From: Promethearchaeia archaeon
GTDB lineage: Archaea > Asgardarchaeota > Lokiarchaeia > Sigyniarchaeales > SOKP01
DNA length: 64,000 nt
Reading direction: 5' to 3'
Assembly (NCBI GenBank): GCA_029856155.1
Contig: JAHQWL010000092.1
Location: 21,489 to 85,488 of the forward strand
Within the stretch, counting starts at the first letter, position 1, and each line of letters begins with the position of its first letter. The notes below the pieces were generated by a model. It saw nothing but the letters and a program-made list of their open reading frames with translations. It was not told the DNA's origin and ran no database searches. Made by a program: the position numbers and the translations under genes. This document shows positions 16,571-25,939 of the stretch, piece after piece.

Positions 16571-18475
16571 ATGAGTAAAATTAACATTATTTTTCAGCCC
16601 GAAGGAAAACGAGTTGAAGTTGAGAAAGAAGATTCGATTTTATCTGCTGCTTTAAAAGTTGGAATTGATTTAACGTCAATATGTGCTGGGAAAGGAATTT
16701 GTGGTAAATGTAAGGTAATAATAGACGATACAAAAGCAGTAAATGATCTCACTTACAAGGAACTCGAACTTCTCACACTAGAAGAAAGGGAAAATGGTGT
16801 TCGATTAGCTTGTTTTACGAAGATCAAAGATGAGGTTGTAGTAAAAGTCCCGGAATATAGTAGGACGGGAAAACAACGCCTTCAAATTGAAGGTATCGAA
16901 ACGCCTATTAAACTAAATCCAGTTGTTAAAAAGTATTATATTGAATTGGAAGTTCCCACTTTGGAGGATCCACGAGCAGATTCAGATCGAATCATTGATT
17001 ATCTACATAATATGTTTAATCTTTCTAATTTAAGTTTAGATTATAATCTAATAAAAAATTTAGCTACATATGTGCGTGGAGCGGATTGGAAATTCACAGC
17101 AGTTATATGGCAAGATATTATTATTAGCATTGAACCGGATGATACAACTGATCGTATTTTTGGTTATGCTGTGGACATAGGAACTACAAAACTAGCGGGA
17201 TATATTGTAAATCTAAATACGAGTGAAGTTGTTGCTGCGGGTTCATTAATGAATCCACAAATACCCTTTGGAGAAGATGTTATCTCAAGATTAAATCATC
17301 CAGAACAAGAGAAATTGCAAAAGGTTGTTGTTGAAGGGATAAATCAAATATTAGAGTCCTTAAAAGAGAAGGTAGGAGTGAGATCCAAAGAGATTTATGA
17401 AATGACTGTTGTAGGAAATACAATTATGCATCATCTTTTTCTGGGTATTTTTCCTTTATACGTTGGACGTTCCCCTTATCCCCCTGTTTTAAGAAGCTCA
17501 ATTATAATTAATGCGAAAGAGATTGGAATAAATTTGCATCCTAATGCTAAAATTATGGTCTTACCAACAATTGCAGGTTTTGTTGGAGCAGACACTGTTG
17601 GTGTAATTTTATCAACAGAATTATATAAAAAAAGTGAGATTTGTCTTGCTATTGACATTGGTACAAATACTGAAGTTGTCTTAGGTAATCAAGACAACAT
17701 GATGGCCGCATCTTGCGCCTCTGGACCTGCATTTGAGGGGGCTCATATTAAATTTGGGATGCGAGCTGCTAGTGGCGCGATAGAGAAAATAAAAATTAAT
17801 TCAAAAACATTAGATGTTGATTATGAAACTATTGATAATGAACCTCCTATAGGTATTTGTGGTTCAGGAATGATAGATTTAGTTGCTGAGATGATAAGAA
17901 CTGGTATCATAGATGTGGGGGGTATATTTAATCGACAATTAAACAATCCACGAGTGAGGATGAATGAAGACAAAGTTATGGAATATATTGTTGTACCCTC
18001 TGATCAAACAGCAAATAAACGGGATATAACATTCTCTCAAAAGGATGTTTCACAAATTATTTTAGCCAAAGCTGCGATGCATACAGGGGTCAAACTCTTA
18101 TTAAAAAACTCCAATATTAAAAAAGAGGACATCCAAAGTGTGTTTTTAGCAGGAGCTTTCGGGTCTCACATTAATAAAGAGAGTGCTCGAATGATTGGTG
18201 TTTTTCCTGAAATTGATTTGGATAAAATCATAGCTGTAGGAAATGCTGCTGGAACAGGCGCAAGGATGTGTTTAGTTTCAAAAGAAGCTAAGGAGATTTC
18301 CGACAAGATTTCTGAAAAAGTAAATTATCTCGAGCTTGGGATCGATCCAGACTTTCAAAAAATATTTTTAAATTCACACATTATTCCCTACGCAGATTTA
18401 GACGAATTTCCCCAAACTTCTAAAATTTTAAAAGAATATAATAATTATCCAACAACACCACCTCCAAGGTTTTAA
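16571..18475 (+). CDS. RACo-type reductive activator of corrinoid proteins (2Fe-2S + ASKHA ATPase)
   Basis: This protein reduces inactive Co(II) corrinoid proteins back to Co(I) using ATP. The N-terminal ~95 residues are a plant-type 2Fe-2S ferredoxin with Cys38, Cys44, Cys47 and Cys81. A linker follows, then an ASKHA nucleotide-binding domain with AVDIGTTKLAGY and LAIDIGTNTEVVLG as its phosphate loops and GNAAGTGARM near the end. This matches RACo/DUF4445 activators of bacterial acetogens rather than the 4Fe-4S RamA of methanogens. Length 634 is normal. The upstream palindrome puts it under the same control as the methyltransferases, and the chaperonin-like gene begins only 50 bp downstream. 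Confidence 0.92.
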   Translation: MSKINIIFQPEGKRVEVEKEDSILSAALKVGIDLTSICAGKGICGKCKVIIDDTKAVNDLTYKELELLTLEERENGVRLACFTKIKDEVVVKVPEYSRTGKQRLQIEGIETPIKLNPVVKKYYIELEVPTLEDPRADSDRIIDYLHNMFNLSNLSLDYNLIKNLATYVRGADWKFTAVIWQDIIISIEPDDTTDRIFGYAVDIGTTKLAGYIVNLNTSEVVAAGSLMNPQIPFGEDVISRLNHPEQEKLQKVVVEGINQILESLKEKVGVRSKEIYEMTVVGNTIMHHLFLGIFPLYVGRSPYPPVLRSSIIINAKEIGINLHPNAKIMVLPTIAGFVGADTVGVILSTELYKKSEICLAIDIGTNTEVVLGNQDNMMAASCASGPAFEGAHIKFGMRAASGAIEKIKINSKTLDVDYETIDNEPPIGICGSGMIDLVAEMIRTGIIDVGGIFNRQLNNPRVRMNEDKVMEYIVVPSDQTANKRDITFSQKDVSQIILAKAAMHTGVKLLLKNSNIKKEDIQSVFLAGAFGSHINKESARMIGVFPEIDLDKIIAVGNAAGTGARMCLVSKEAKEISDKISEKVNYLELGIDPDFQKIFLNSHIIPYADLDEFPQTSKILKEYNNYPTTPPPRF

Positions 18476-18525
18476 TAATCAAGCGGATTGAATATTTAAC
18501 GAGAAAAGGATAAAGTGGTATTAAG

Positions 18526-20265
18526 ATGAAAACTATTGAAAAAACAAGAAAAGGAACACTTAAAAGTTTTGATCCTCAAATTTATAATGAAGCAATTAAG
18601 GCTCTAAAAGATGAAGATGTCAGAATTATAAACTTTGAAGTAACTCGAATAATTGCTAAAGTGATTAGAACGATGTATGGTCCTAAAGGGTTGGATAAAA
18701 TGATCGTTCCTGTATCAAATGAGGCTGAAATAACTCAAAAGGGATATAAAGTTGTAAAAAGCTTTAAAAATAGATTCCCCATTTCTTTAATGCTAATTGA
18801 ATTGGTTACAACACAAGAAGATAATTGTGGAGATGGTACAAAGACAACATTACTTTTTACAGCATTATTGTTAGAGAAGGCTAAGGAAATGATGAGCTTG
18901 GGTGTTTCACCTCAAACTATTAATAAGGGTTTTTCTTTAGCTTTAGAAAAATCGTTAGAAATATTGGAAGATAATGTTATACCCTATATATCTCAAGATA
19001 ATGAAGTACTAATGAGTATTATTGCATCCGTTATGCATGGTAAATTTTCATCTCAAATAAAGGAACATTATATGAATCTGGTTCTAACAACCCTTGAAAA
19101 AAATGAAAATCTTTTTTTAGAAACCTCCGAATTTGATTTTACGGATATTTTATATAGAAAGGAGCAAGGAAGAAGTACTTATGATTCAGAATTAGTTAAT
19201 GGGATGATCATTTATAAGGATAAACCTAATTTATCGCTTCCTAATAAAATAATTAACTCTAAAATATTACTAGTTCAGAAAAGCCTTGATTTTTTTGTTC
19301 CTGGAAATCAGGAGCCGTATAGTAGACAAGTTGAAATTAAGAGCGTGGAGAAATATCAGTCATTTTCCCGATTTCATAATGATTATTATCAGAATCTAGC
19401 AAAATTTTTTAAACAAAAAGGAATTAATGTAATCCTTTCTCAAAAAAAGATTAATTCACTTCTAATTGACTACTGTGCAAGTATAAATATCATTGCATTG
19501 GAATTGGTAGGAGAGAAAGAGATGAAAAAATTATCTAAATTATTAGATGTTCCAGTAATCTCAAGTATTAATGACTTTTCTGAAGATCAATTAGGATTCG
19601 CAAACTTAGTAGAATTTAGGAAAGTAAGTGGCGATGAGATGTTTTTTATCCATTTAGAGAATTCAAAAATTTTAACCTTTTTATTACGTGGAGGAATATC
19701 ATATGCTGCCGATCAATTAGAAGAAAATCTACAAGGATCTTTAAGAGTAGCGACCCAAACACTTAAAGACAAAAAACTTTTACCAGGAGGTGGGGCATTA
19801 GACTGTGAGCTTTCTCGAATACTCAAAATCTATGCAGGGGAATTTCCTAATAAATATCAAATGGTAATTAGCGAATATGCTAAAGCATTAGAAAGTTTAC
19901 CTGGTTACTTAATTTTAAATTCAGCGGGAGATCCACTCGAAATTATACCTAAATTACGCGAAACTCATTTAAATGGTAAAAAATTAGAAGGATTTAATTG
20001 TAATACAAAGAAAATAGTTGATGTGTTAAAAGAGGGAATTTTTGACGGATATATGGTTAAGAAACACGCATTAAAAATAGCTACTGAGATGGCTCGCCAG
20101 ATTGTCCGGGTTGATGCTTTAGTTATGGTATATGATCGAAAATTATATGAAAAGATCGAAAAAGAAGGGAAAGAAGTTAAAAGTCAGAAACATCAAGAAA
20201 AGGTGCGAAAATATCTCAACAAAAAAGATGAGGATTTATTCTCTGATCTTTATAATTCTAAATAA
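18526..20265 (+). CDS. Divergent group II chaperonin (thermosome/TCP-1-like)
   Basis: A 579-residue member of the thermosome/CCT family, but a strongly diverged one. The equatorial-domain signature TMYGPKGLDKM (GPKG at 52-55) and the nucleotide motif GDGTKTT (102-108) are kept. The normally near-invariant NDG-A-T-I-L segment, which contributes an Asp to ATP-Mg binding, reads TQKGYKVV here, and the terminal RIDD-type motif reads RVDALV. It may bind ATP yet hydrolyse it poorly, or serve one dedicated client. It starts 50 bp after the RACo gene with no T-tract between, and a VWA protein and SWIM-like protein follow. A housekeeping thermosome is expected elsewhere in the genome. Confidence 0.85.
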   Translation: MKTIEKTRKGTLKSFDPQIYNEAIKALKDEDVRIINFEVTRIIAKVIRTMYGPKGLDKMIVPVSNEAEITQKGYKVVKSFKNRFPISLMLIELVTTQEDNCGDGTKTTLLFTALLLEKAKEMMSLGVSPQTINKGFSLALEKSLEILEDNVIPYISQDNEVLMSIIASVMHGKFSSQIKEHYMNLVLTTLEKNENLFLETSEFDFTDILYRKEQGRSTYDSELVNGMIIYKDKPNLSLPNKIINSKILLVQKSLDFFVPGNQEPYSRQVEIKSVEKYQSFSRFHNDYYQNLAKFFKQKGINVILSQKKINSLLIDYCASINIIALELVGEKEMKKLSKLLDVPVISSINDFSEDQLGFANLVEFRKVSGDEMFFIHLENSKILTFLLRGGISYAADQLEENLQGSLRVATQTLKDKKLLPGGGALDCELSRILKIYAGEFPNKYQMVISEYAKALESLPGYLILNSAGDPLEIIPKLRETHLNGKKLEGFNCNTKKIVDVLKEGIFDGYMVKKHALKIATEMARQIVRVDALVMVYDRKLYEKIEKEGKEVKSQKHQEKVRKYLNKKDEDLFSDLYNSK

Positions 20266-20398
20266 TATTATTTCTTTCAAGGTGAATGGGAAAGCTCAAT
20301 TAAAAGAATTACTCGTAATTTATCTCGAAATAAAAAAACCAATTCAAATTTATGTTATATTACCGAATTTAGAACAAATTTCTTAAAAAATCCTTAAT

Positions 20399-22921
20399 AT
20401 GAAGATTTTTCCATACAGTCCCTCGGAATTTAGTGCTGACTTCGTATCAAGAATGAGAAAGCATCCCGATATAATACAGATGCCTTCACCTAGACAAGTT
20501 CTTACTATCCCTCCCTTATTATTAGCAAGGTTTTTACGCAATGGAAATAAACTTTCTGTAAATGATTATATTGAAATTGGAGTCGCAACGTCATTTCCTA
20601 ATAATCAAGATCTGGCTAAAAAAGTTGCTTTCCAAATTTTATTTCCCAATTATTCTATAAAAGATATTGACTCATTTTTAGAAAAGAATAAGGGTAATGG
20701 TAATGATGCCTTCGAAAATATTATTGGAATGAATGAAGAGTATGAAAATCAGCAAATCGCTCAATTATGTGAGGAAATAGAATGTGCGAAATTCTCAAAT
20801 CGTATGCAAGTAAGTAAAATTGAAGAATTTGTAGAAATAATCCTTCAGAATCGTTCTCATGAACCTTTTAAATCATCTTTAGTTTTCTATGATGATACTT
20901 CTGATTTCTATTTGAATGAAGTAAGTTCAATGGAGCAATTATTAGAGCTAACGAAACAAAAAGTAAGGGAGAAGATAAATTCCCTGAAACCTCATGAGTT
21001 AACCGCAATTAAAGAATTAGGTTTAAGTCAATTAGTTGAAACAAATTCGAGAAAAAAATGGGAAAGAATTACTAATAAAGCACTTAATAATAAGAAGATA
21101 TATGAAGATTTATTTATTTTGAAAACGCGGGGAACATTTGAAGATCTCATTAAAACCGTGAAATTTCTCAGAGATACTGATGCTTTGAAAGAAAATAAGC
21201 TTCAAAAAGTAGAGAATATCTTATCAGGAAAGATTCTAACCATGGAACATGTATTTCATGCAGCATATAAATTAAATGAACTCCCTAAATTTGACTTAAA
21301 TCAAATTTTAATGGAGTCGATTTATACAATCTCACTTGATCGCAACCTTAAATTAGCTCAAAACCTGGATCATTATTTTGGAGCAAATTACCGAAAGTCG
21401 TTATTTGAGTTACTTAATAGGGAATTTTATAAATCTGAATCATTTAAAGAGCGATTTTATCAAAATGCCGATTTGGTTGATTCAATTTGTAAATATAGTT
21501 ATTCTTCTTCATCATGGGTTTCTCTTCTTGAAAAAATTTTATTATGGGAAATAAGTAATGCCAAGAGTGCATTTCATCCTTATGAAAACTTTAAAATTCT
21601 TATTAATAAATTCGTACAATGTGCTTATTCTTGTGAAAACTTACAATGTTCTCACATAATTTCGCAATTTCTGCCTCGACTTGTAGATCTTTCAATTCTA
21701 TCATGTAAAGTACCGACAGAGCTTAAAGATGTAGTAGATTTTTTAAAAATACAAGAATTGAGACCAAACATAGAATTAGTAAGAAAAATTGGACATAAGA
21801 TCGAGATGCCTGAAGAAGAAGTTGCTGAGTTAATTGAACCTGCATTTGAAGTCTTAAAAAAATATATGATAAAAGCAAATGCAGATCTCAAGATAATGCA
21901 GCATTTAATGGATAAAATTAAATCGGAATTAAATTACGATAAAATTTTAGAATTAATGCAAATTGCATTAGGATCTAATAATAGGGAAGCTCTCGCTGTT
22001 CTCGCACATTACAATTTAGAACAATCTCTTGAAGCTGCACAATCACTTGAAGGACGAAAAGGAGTCGATAAAATTATTTCTTGTTTAACAGCAGGAAATG
22101 GTGAAAATTTAATAAAGCAATGGTTTCTGCACCGAGACAAGATACCTCAATTTTTAAAGGACAAGATTAAAGATATTGCCAGACAAATTTTAGTAGAGCT
22201 AGGTATTAACTATTCAAAATCATATCTCGGGAGTTTAGCAACGGGAGCAATTCAAACGAATCTTATAAGACCATATGAAATAGGAGATTCATTTGAAGAT
22301 ATTGATCTAGAATCAACAATGTTTAATCTTCTTGAAAAAGGAAAGCCTATTGATCACATTACTTATGATGATTTTTTAGTGTTTATATCTTCGAGTGGCT
22401 TGAGAAGTATTTGCATAGAAATGGACATTTCTGAAAGCATGACTGGGGAAAAGTTAGCATATATGGCTATATGCGTTACCATGTTGGTGTATGGGATGCG
22501 AAAGGATGAATTAGGAATAACATTATTTGAGAAGGGTACTCATGTATTAAAGGAAATAAACCAAAATGTCGATCTAGAAGATTTAGCTGACGAATTATTA
22601 AGTATGAAAGCCCGAGGTACTACTTTTGTGGAAAAAGCTTTGCATTGGGCACGGGATCAATTTAAAAGAGCTTTTCGGTCAAAAAATAAAATTAATATAA
22701 TGTTTACAGATGCTGAAATATATGATATTCCTAACGCAGCTGAAACATTAAGAGCATTTAAATCTTTAGGCGTGGATTTTATTCTTGTTTGTCCAGAGCA
22801 ACAATTCAATATGAAGGAATCAGAAAAAATAGTAAAAATGGCGGGGGGGCAATTACTAACAGTAAAAAATTGGGAAAATTTCCCTGAATTAATCACTAAC
22901 ATAATTAATACAAGGTTTTAA
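20399..22921 (+). CDS. Large VWA-domain protein of the chaperonin triad
   Basis: An 840-residue protein. The first ~650 residues are mostly helical and not recognised. The C-terminal ~175 residues are a von Willebrand A domain with an intact metal-ion site: D676-I-S-E-S (DxSxS), the Thr in ARGTTF and the Asp in MFTDAEI. VWA proteins often pair with ATP-driven chaperones, as in MoxR-VWA pairs and the CobS-CobT and BchI-BchD metal chelatases. Here the partner would be the chaperonin-like protein. It lies 133 bp after that gene and only 1 bp before the next. No signal peptide is seen, so it is cytoplasmic. Confidence 0.8.
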   Translation: MKIFPYSPSEFSADFVSRMRKHPDIIQMPSPRQVLTIPPLLLARFLRNGNKLSVNDYIEIGVATSFPNNQDLAKKVAFQILFPNYSIKDIDSFLEKNKGNGNDAFENIIGMNEEYENQQIAQLCEEIECAKFSNRMQVSKIEEFVEIILQNRSHEPFKSSLVFYDDTSDFYLNEVSSMEQLLELTKQKVREKINSLKPHELTAIKELGLSQLVETNSRKKWERITNKALNNKKIYEDLFILKTRGTFEDLIKTVKFLRDTDALKENKLQKVENILSGKILTMEHVFHAAYKLNELPKFDLNQILMESIYTISLDRNLKLAQNLDHYFGANYRKSLFELLNREFYKSESFKERFYQNADLVDSICKYSYSSSSWVSLLEKILLWEISNAKSAFHPYENFKILINKFVQCAYSCENLQCSHIISQFLPRLVDLSILSCKVPTELKDVVDFLKIQELRPNIELVRKIGHKIEMPEEEVAELIEPAFEVLKKYMIKANADLKIMQHLMDKIKSELNYDKILELMQIALGSNNREALAVLAHYNLEQSLEAAQSLEGRKGVDKIISCLTAGNGENLIKQWFLHRDKIPQFLKDKIKDIARQILVELGINYSKSYLGSLATGAIQTNLIRPYEIGDSFEDIDLESTMFNLLEKGKPIDHITYDDFLVFISSSGLRSICIEMDISESMTGEKLAYMAICVTMLVYGMRKDELGITLFEKGTHVLKEINQNVDLEDLADELLSMKARGTTFVEKALHWARDQFKRAFRSKNKINIMFTDAEIYDIPNAAETLRAFKSLGVDFILVCPEQQFNMKESEKIVKMAGGQLLTVKNWENFPELITNIINTRF

Positions 22922-22922
22922 T

Positions 22923-25286
22923 TTGATAAAAAGTAGAATATCTGAATATATTAGTACATATTTTGGGAGCGTAATTTGTGAAAAAGCTAATAAAATTCAA
23001 AATGATCTTTTGAATATCCTTTCAATAAAAGAAAATCCTACAAAAATACGAGCTATTATATTTGAAAAAGGTAATTCAATACATATTGTCATTGATGAAA
23101 AGAACAAAGTAATATTCCATGATTGTCTTTCTTTTTTTAATCCAGAAGAAAATTATCCTTGTGCTCATTTAACTAAACTCTTGCTAGCTATAAATCCTAA
23201 CACAGCTATGCAGATATTTCAGGATTGGCATCTTTATAAATTTATAAATCAATCTGATAGAGATATATCAAAAAATTTTTATTTATTATCAGAACTCTTT
23301 TTTCATTCCAATTTATTTATCGATTCATTGCATTTTCTTAACGAAGCTATATTTTATGCGGAGGCTAATGTTGATTTAATCAAATTATATATAGGGCGTA
23401 TAATAAATAAGAACCTATTTAGTAGATTATTTTTTTTTCTTGACGATCTTTTTGAAAATTATCCAGATAATAACTTTTTAGAGCTATGTGGGAAAAATCT
23501 TAGAAAGGGGATAATAAAGCTCTTTAAATCTATTCCATCTCTTTCATTATCTGATTTATTAAAAATTATAAAATCCCTTTACAACATTGGAAATAACATT
23601 GATTTAATAATAGGTACTGAAGAATTTATTAATGAGATACAAAAATTATTCAACTCTAAAAATTTTAATTCACAATTCTTTGCACATATATGTTTACAAT
23701 TATTATATAACAAGAATAAAATCGATCAAGTTCATTTTGAAAGAATTACCAACACTAATAACGATTTAATTGTTTTTAAAAAGAAGCTTGCTAAAAAACT
23801 TGATGTTTTTTTAGAAGATGTTCACACTTTAAGCGAATACGAACAAATTGAGTTCATTTTGAAACTCTATCATATCCCTCAAGAAAAATTTCAAGAAAAA
23901 TATTATCATTTTATAACTGAAAGGCAACAAATAGAGGAAACGTTTCATGCTAGAAAGCTTGCTTTTTTAAAGCTCTTGATTAAGCGAAGCAAAGTCCTCC
24001 TGAATTCTAAAGTTGATATTGAAAAAGAGAGAGACAAATATCGTATAATTCATGAACCAGATATTATAAAAAATCAATTTTATACGGATTATCTTCTACC
24101 AAGACTAGGCTTTTTTGGCAATAATTTTGAGATGATTAAACCTCGGGATATTGCAATAAACTTTTATCTCTTTTACCGTTTGTATCGAATTAATTGGAAT
24201 GAACTTCCAGATGTTTATTATTTTAGAAATAAGTTTTGGGATGAATTAGCTATCCAAAATATAAAATCGAAACATGGGTTGCCCCTAATGAGATATGGAG
24301 TCGATTATACATTGGACGCCGGTCTCGAATTTTTGGATAATAATGAGATCCTTATAATTGAATGGGATCTTGCGGATAAGTCATATTATGGAGGTGTTGT
24401 AATGGCGTTTGGAACCGCTAAGATGATACCGGATTATGAAAATCCTTTATTATATGACATTAAACCTTTTGACTTAACTTTCTGTTTTAAAAATCCTAGA
24501 GAGATTGATAGCGAAAATCTTAAAATTATGAAAATTATATCCAAATGTTCCTTTAAAGATACGATATATAAGGTTTCGAGAGGAATGTCCTTTATAGAAG
24601 GGTCTTATCCCCTTTCCCTAATATTAGATGTACTAAAGCATGAGATTTCTCCTCTTGATGCTATCAATTTATTAGATGAAAGCCCTAAAAAAAACTACGT
24701 ACCGCATTTTTATCAATTTATTCATGAGTTTAAAGAGTTTATCTTTAATGAGGTTTTGAAAGCCAAGTTAGAAAATATAGGTGAGTTAAAGAAAATTTCT
24801 GATACTAATGTAGAAACCATTATTAAATTAATAGGATTGACCACTAGTTTGGCCGGAATTCAATTTCCATATTCCGAGACGATTAAACTTTTATTAAAAC
24901 CGGGTATCACGAGAGATTCATTACGTTTTAAACTAATCAATATTGTTCATGAATATATACAAGCCATTTTAAACAGTGATAAAATTGGGAATACAATCAT
25001 CTTTGATCTAAATAAAATGAAAAATACTCTATTTTCGCAATATTCTGAGCAGATCTTAAAAATCAGAAAAGAAGAATTTGAATCCGCAATAATATATCAG
25101 ACTAAGGAAAGAGGTTCTTTCTATTTTGATCTCTCAAATATTGCCCTCACTTATTATGGAATCCAAATTATGAAGATACTAAAAATACTGGGAGAATTAA
25201 ATATAAAAAGTACTATTTTTGATCGATTTGCTGAAATAGCTCAAAAATTAGGTTTGAATCTGAATATTATTATCAATAGTAATTAA
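22923..25286 (+). CDS. SWIM-like zinc-finger protein of the chaperonin triad
   Basis: A 787-residue protein with no clear full-length match known to me. Near the N-terminus is H66-D-C68, then PC80-A-H82-L-TK. This has the spacing of a SWIM zinc finger (CxC-xn-CxH) with the first Cys changed to His. The remainder is helical and may hold further unnamed domains. One region (about 400-520) contains the conserved-looking GVDYTLDAGLEFL and EWDLADKSYYGG. The start is a TTG 1 bp after the VWA gene, so the two are translationally linked. Its role is unknown. Context suggests substrate recognition for the chaperonin-VWA pair. Confidence 0.6.
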   Translation: MIKSRISEYISTYFGSVICEKANKIQNDLLNILSIKENPTKIRAIIFEKGNSIHIVIDEKNKVIFHDCLSFFNPEENYPCAHLTKLLLAINPNTAMQIFQDWHLYKFINQSDRDISKNFYLLSELFFHSNLFIDSLHFLNEAIFYAEANVDLIKLYIGRIINKNLFSRLFFFLDDLFENYPDNNFLELCGKNLRKGIIKLFKSIPSLSLSDLLKIIKSLYNIGNNIDLIIGTEEFINEIQKLFNSKNFNSQFFAHICLQLLYNKNKIDQVHFERITNTNNDLIVFKKKLAKKLDVFLEDVHTLSEYEQIEFILKLYHIPQEKFQEKYYHFITERQQIEETFHARKLAFLKLLIKRSKVLLNSKVDIEKERDKYRIIHEPDIIKNQFYTDYLLPRLGFFGNNFEMIKPRDIAINFYLFYRLYRINWNELPDVYYFRNKFWDELAIQNIKSKHGLPLMRYGVDYTLDAGLEFLDNNEILIIEWDLADKSYYGGVVMAFGTAKMIPDYENPLLYDIKPFDLTFCFKNPREIDSENLKIMKIISKCSFKDTIYKVSRGMSFIEGSYPLSLILDVLKHEISPLDAINLLDESPKKNYVPHFYQFIHEFKEFIFNEVLKAKLENIGELKKISDTNVETIIKLIGLTTSLAGIQFPYSETIKLLLKPGITRDSLRFKLINIVHEYIQAILNSDKIGNTIIFDLNKMKNTLFSQYSEQILKIRKEEFESAIIYQTKERGSFYFDLSNIALTYYGIQIMKILKILGELNIKSTIFDRFAEIAQKLGLNLNIIINSN

Positions 25287-25316
25287 AAAAAGCATTATAT
25301 GGACTCTTAACTATTA

Positions 25317-25332
25317 GCTTGAAATAACAAGC
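25317..25332. promoter_or_regulatory. Palindromic operator GCTTG-N6-CAAGC (site G)
   Basis: GCTTGAAATAACAAGC, identical to sites D and F, flanked by TA on both sides so that the repeat extends to TAGCTTG...CAAGCTA. It lies 73 bp before the SCP2-like gene and directly before a TATA-like AAATATTTAAAA. Confidence 0.7.
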
Positions 25333-25404
25333 TAAAAATATTTAAAATTGACATCTTGATAGTTATTAATGAAAATTATCTGAAAATTCATAAGAGGATT
25401 TGAA

Positions 25405-25830
25405 ATGAGTGAAGAAAAGAGTAGGAATTTAGAAGGATTTGCTCACATGATTTATAATCAATTTGAAAGACCCTTAAAGGACAATCAAAAATTTAAAGAG
25501 AAATATAAGGATGCCAAATTGAAAATATTTTTAAATATAACCGATGCAACTCATGCAGCTTTATTAACGATAGATAAAGGAGCCATAACTGTAAATGGAA
25601 TTCTGCAAACAGATAAAGAGGGATTAATTAAAGCTGCTGAAGATGTTGACGCTCTAATTAAAACCGATATGAATACTTTTGTTTCGATGGAGAATATGTC
25701 CACCCTAAAAACAATAGGGAAGATTTTTGGGGGAAAACTTAAAATTAAGGGTGGGAAGAATTTAAGAATACTTCAGGATTTAAGAAAGTTAGCTACAGAA
25801 GCAGATGCGGATGTTAGTGAGTTTTTTTAA
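25405..25830 (+). CDS. SCP2-type sterol-carrier-fold protein, copy 3 (longer form)
   Basis: A 141-residue SCP2-like protein, longer than the two operon copies because of an N-terminal ~30-residue helix. The C-terminal half (DMNTFVSMENMSTLKTIGKIFGG, KLKIKGGKNLRILQDLRKL) follows the SCP2 pattern. It is a single-gene unit with its own regulon palindrome, which links it functionally to the methyltransferases although no MttB is adjacent. Ribosome site GAGG precedes the ATG. Ligand unknown. A T-rich tract follows. Confidence 0.75.
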   Translation: MSEEKSRNLEGFAHMIYNQFERPLKDNQKFKEKYKDAKLKIFLNITDATHAALLTIDKGAITVNGILQTDKEGLIKAAEDVDALIKTDMNTFVSMENMSTLKTIGKIFGGKLKIKGGKNLRILQDLRKLATEADADVSEFF

Positions 25831-25866
25831 ATCATGTAAACCATGGAATATTAATATTAACGAATA

Positions 25867-25894
25867 ATTCTTTATTATTTTTTTTAATTTATTT
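25867..25894 (+). terminator. T-tract after scp2 copy 3
   Basis: Runs of T up to eight bases long begin 37 bp after the stop and fit an archaeal terminator. Confidence 0.35.
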
Positions 25895-25939
25895 TACGTT
25901 AATTAATATTAGTAATTTTGAGTAAAATGTGTTTATTGG

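Noticed and set aside
18479-18483. CAAGC half-site before the chaperonin gene
   Set aside because: No matching left arm or TATA box accompanies it, and a 5-base match is expected by chance.
20132-20386. 84-residue ORF at the chaperonin-VWA junction
   Set aside because: It overlaps the chaperonin end in another frame and has no ribosome site. The Lys-rich start is a frame-shifted copy of the real C-terminus.
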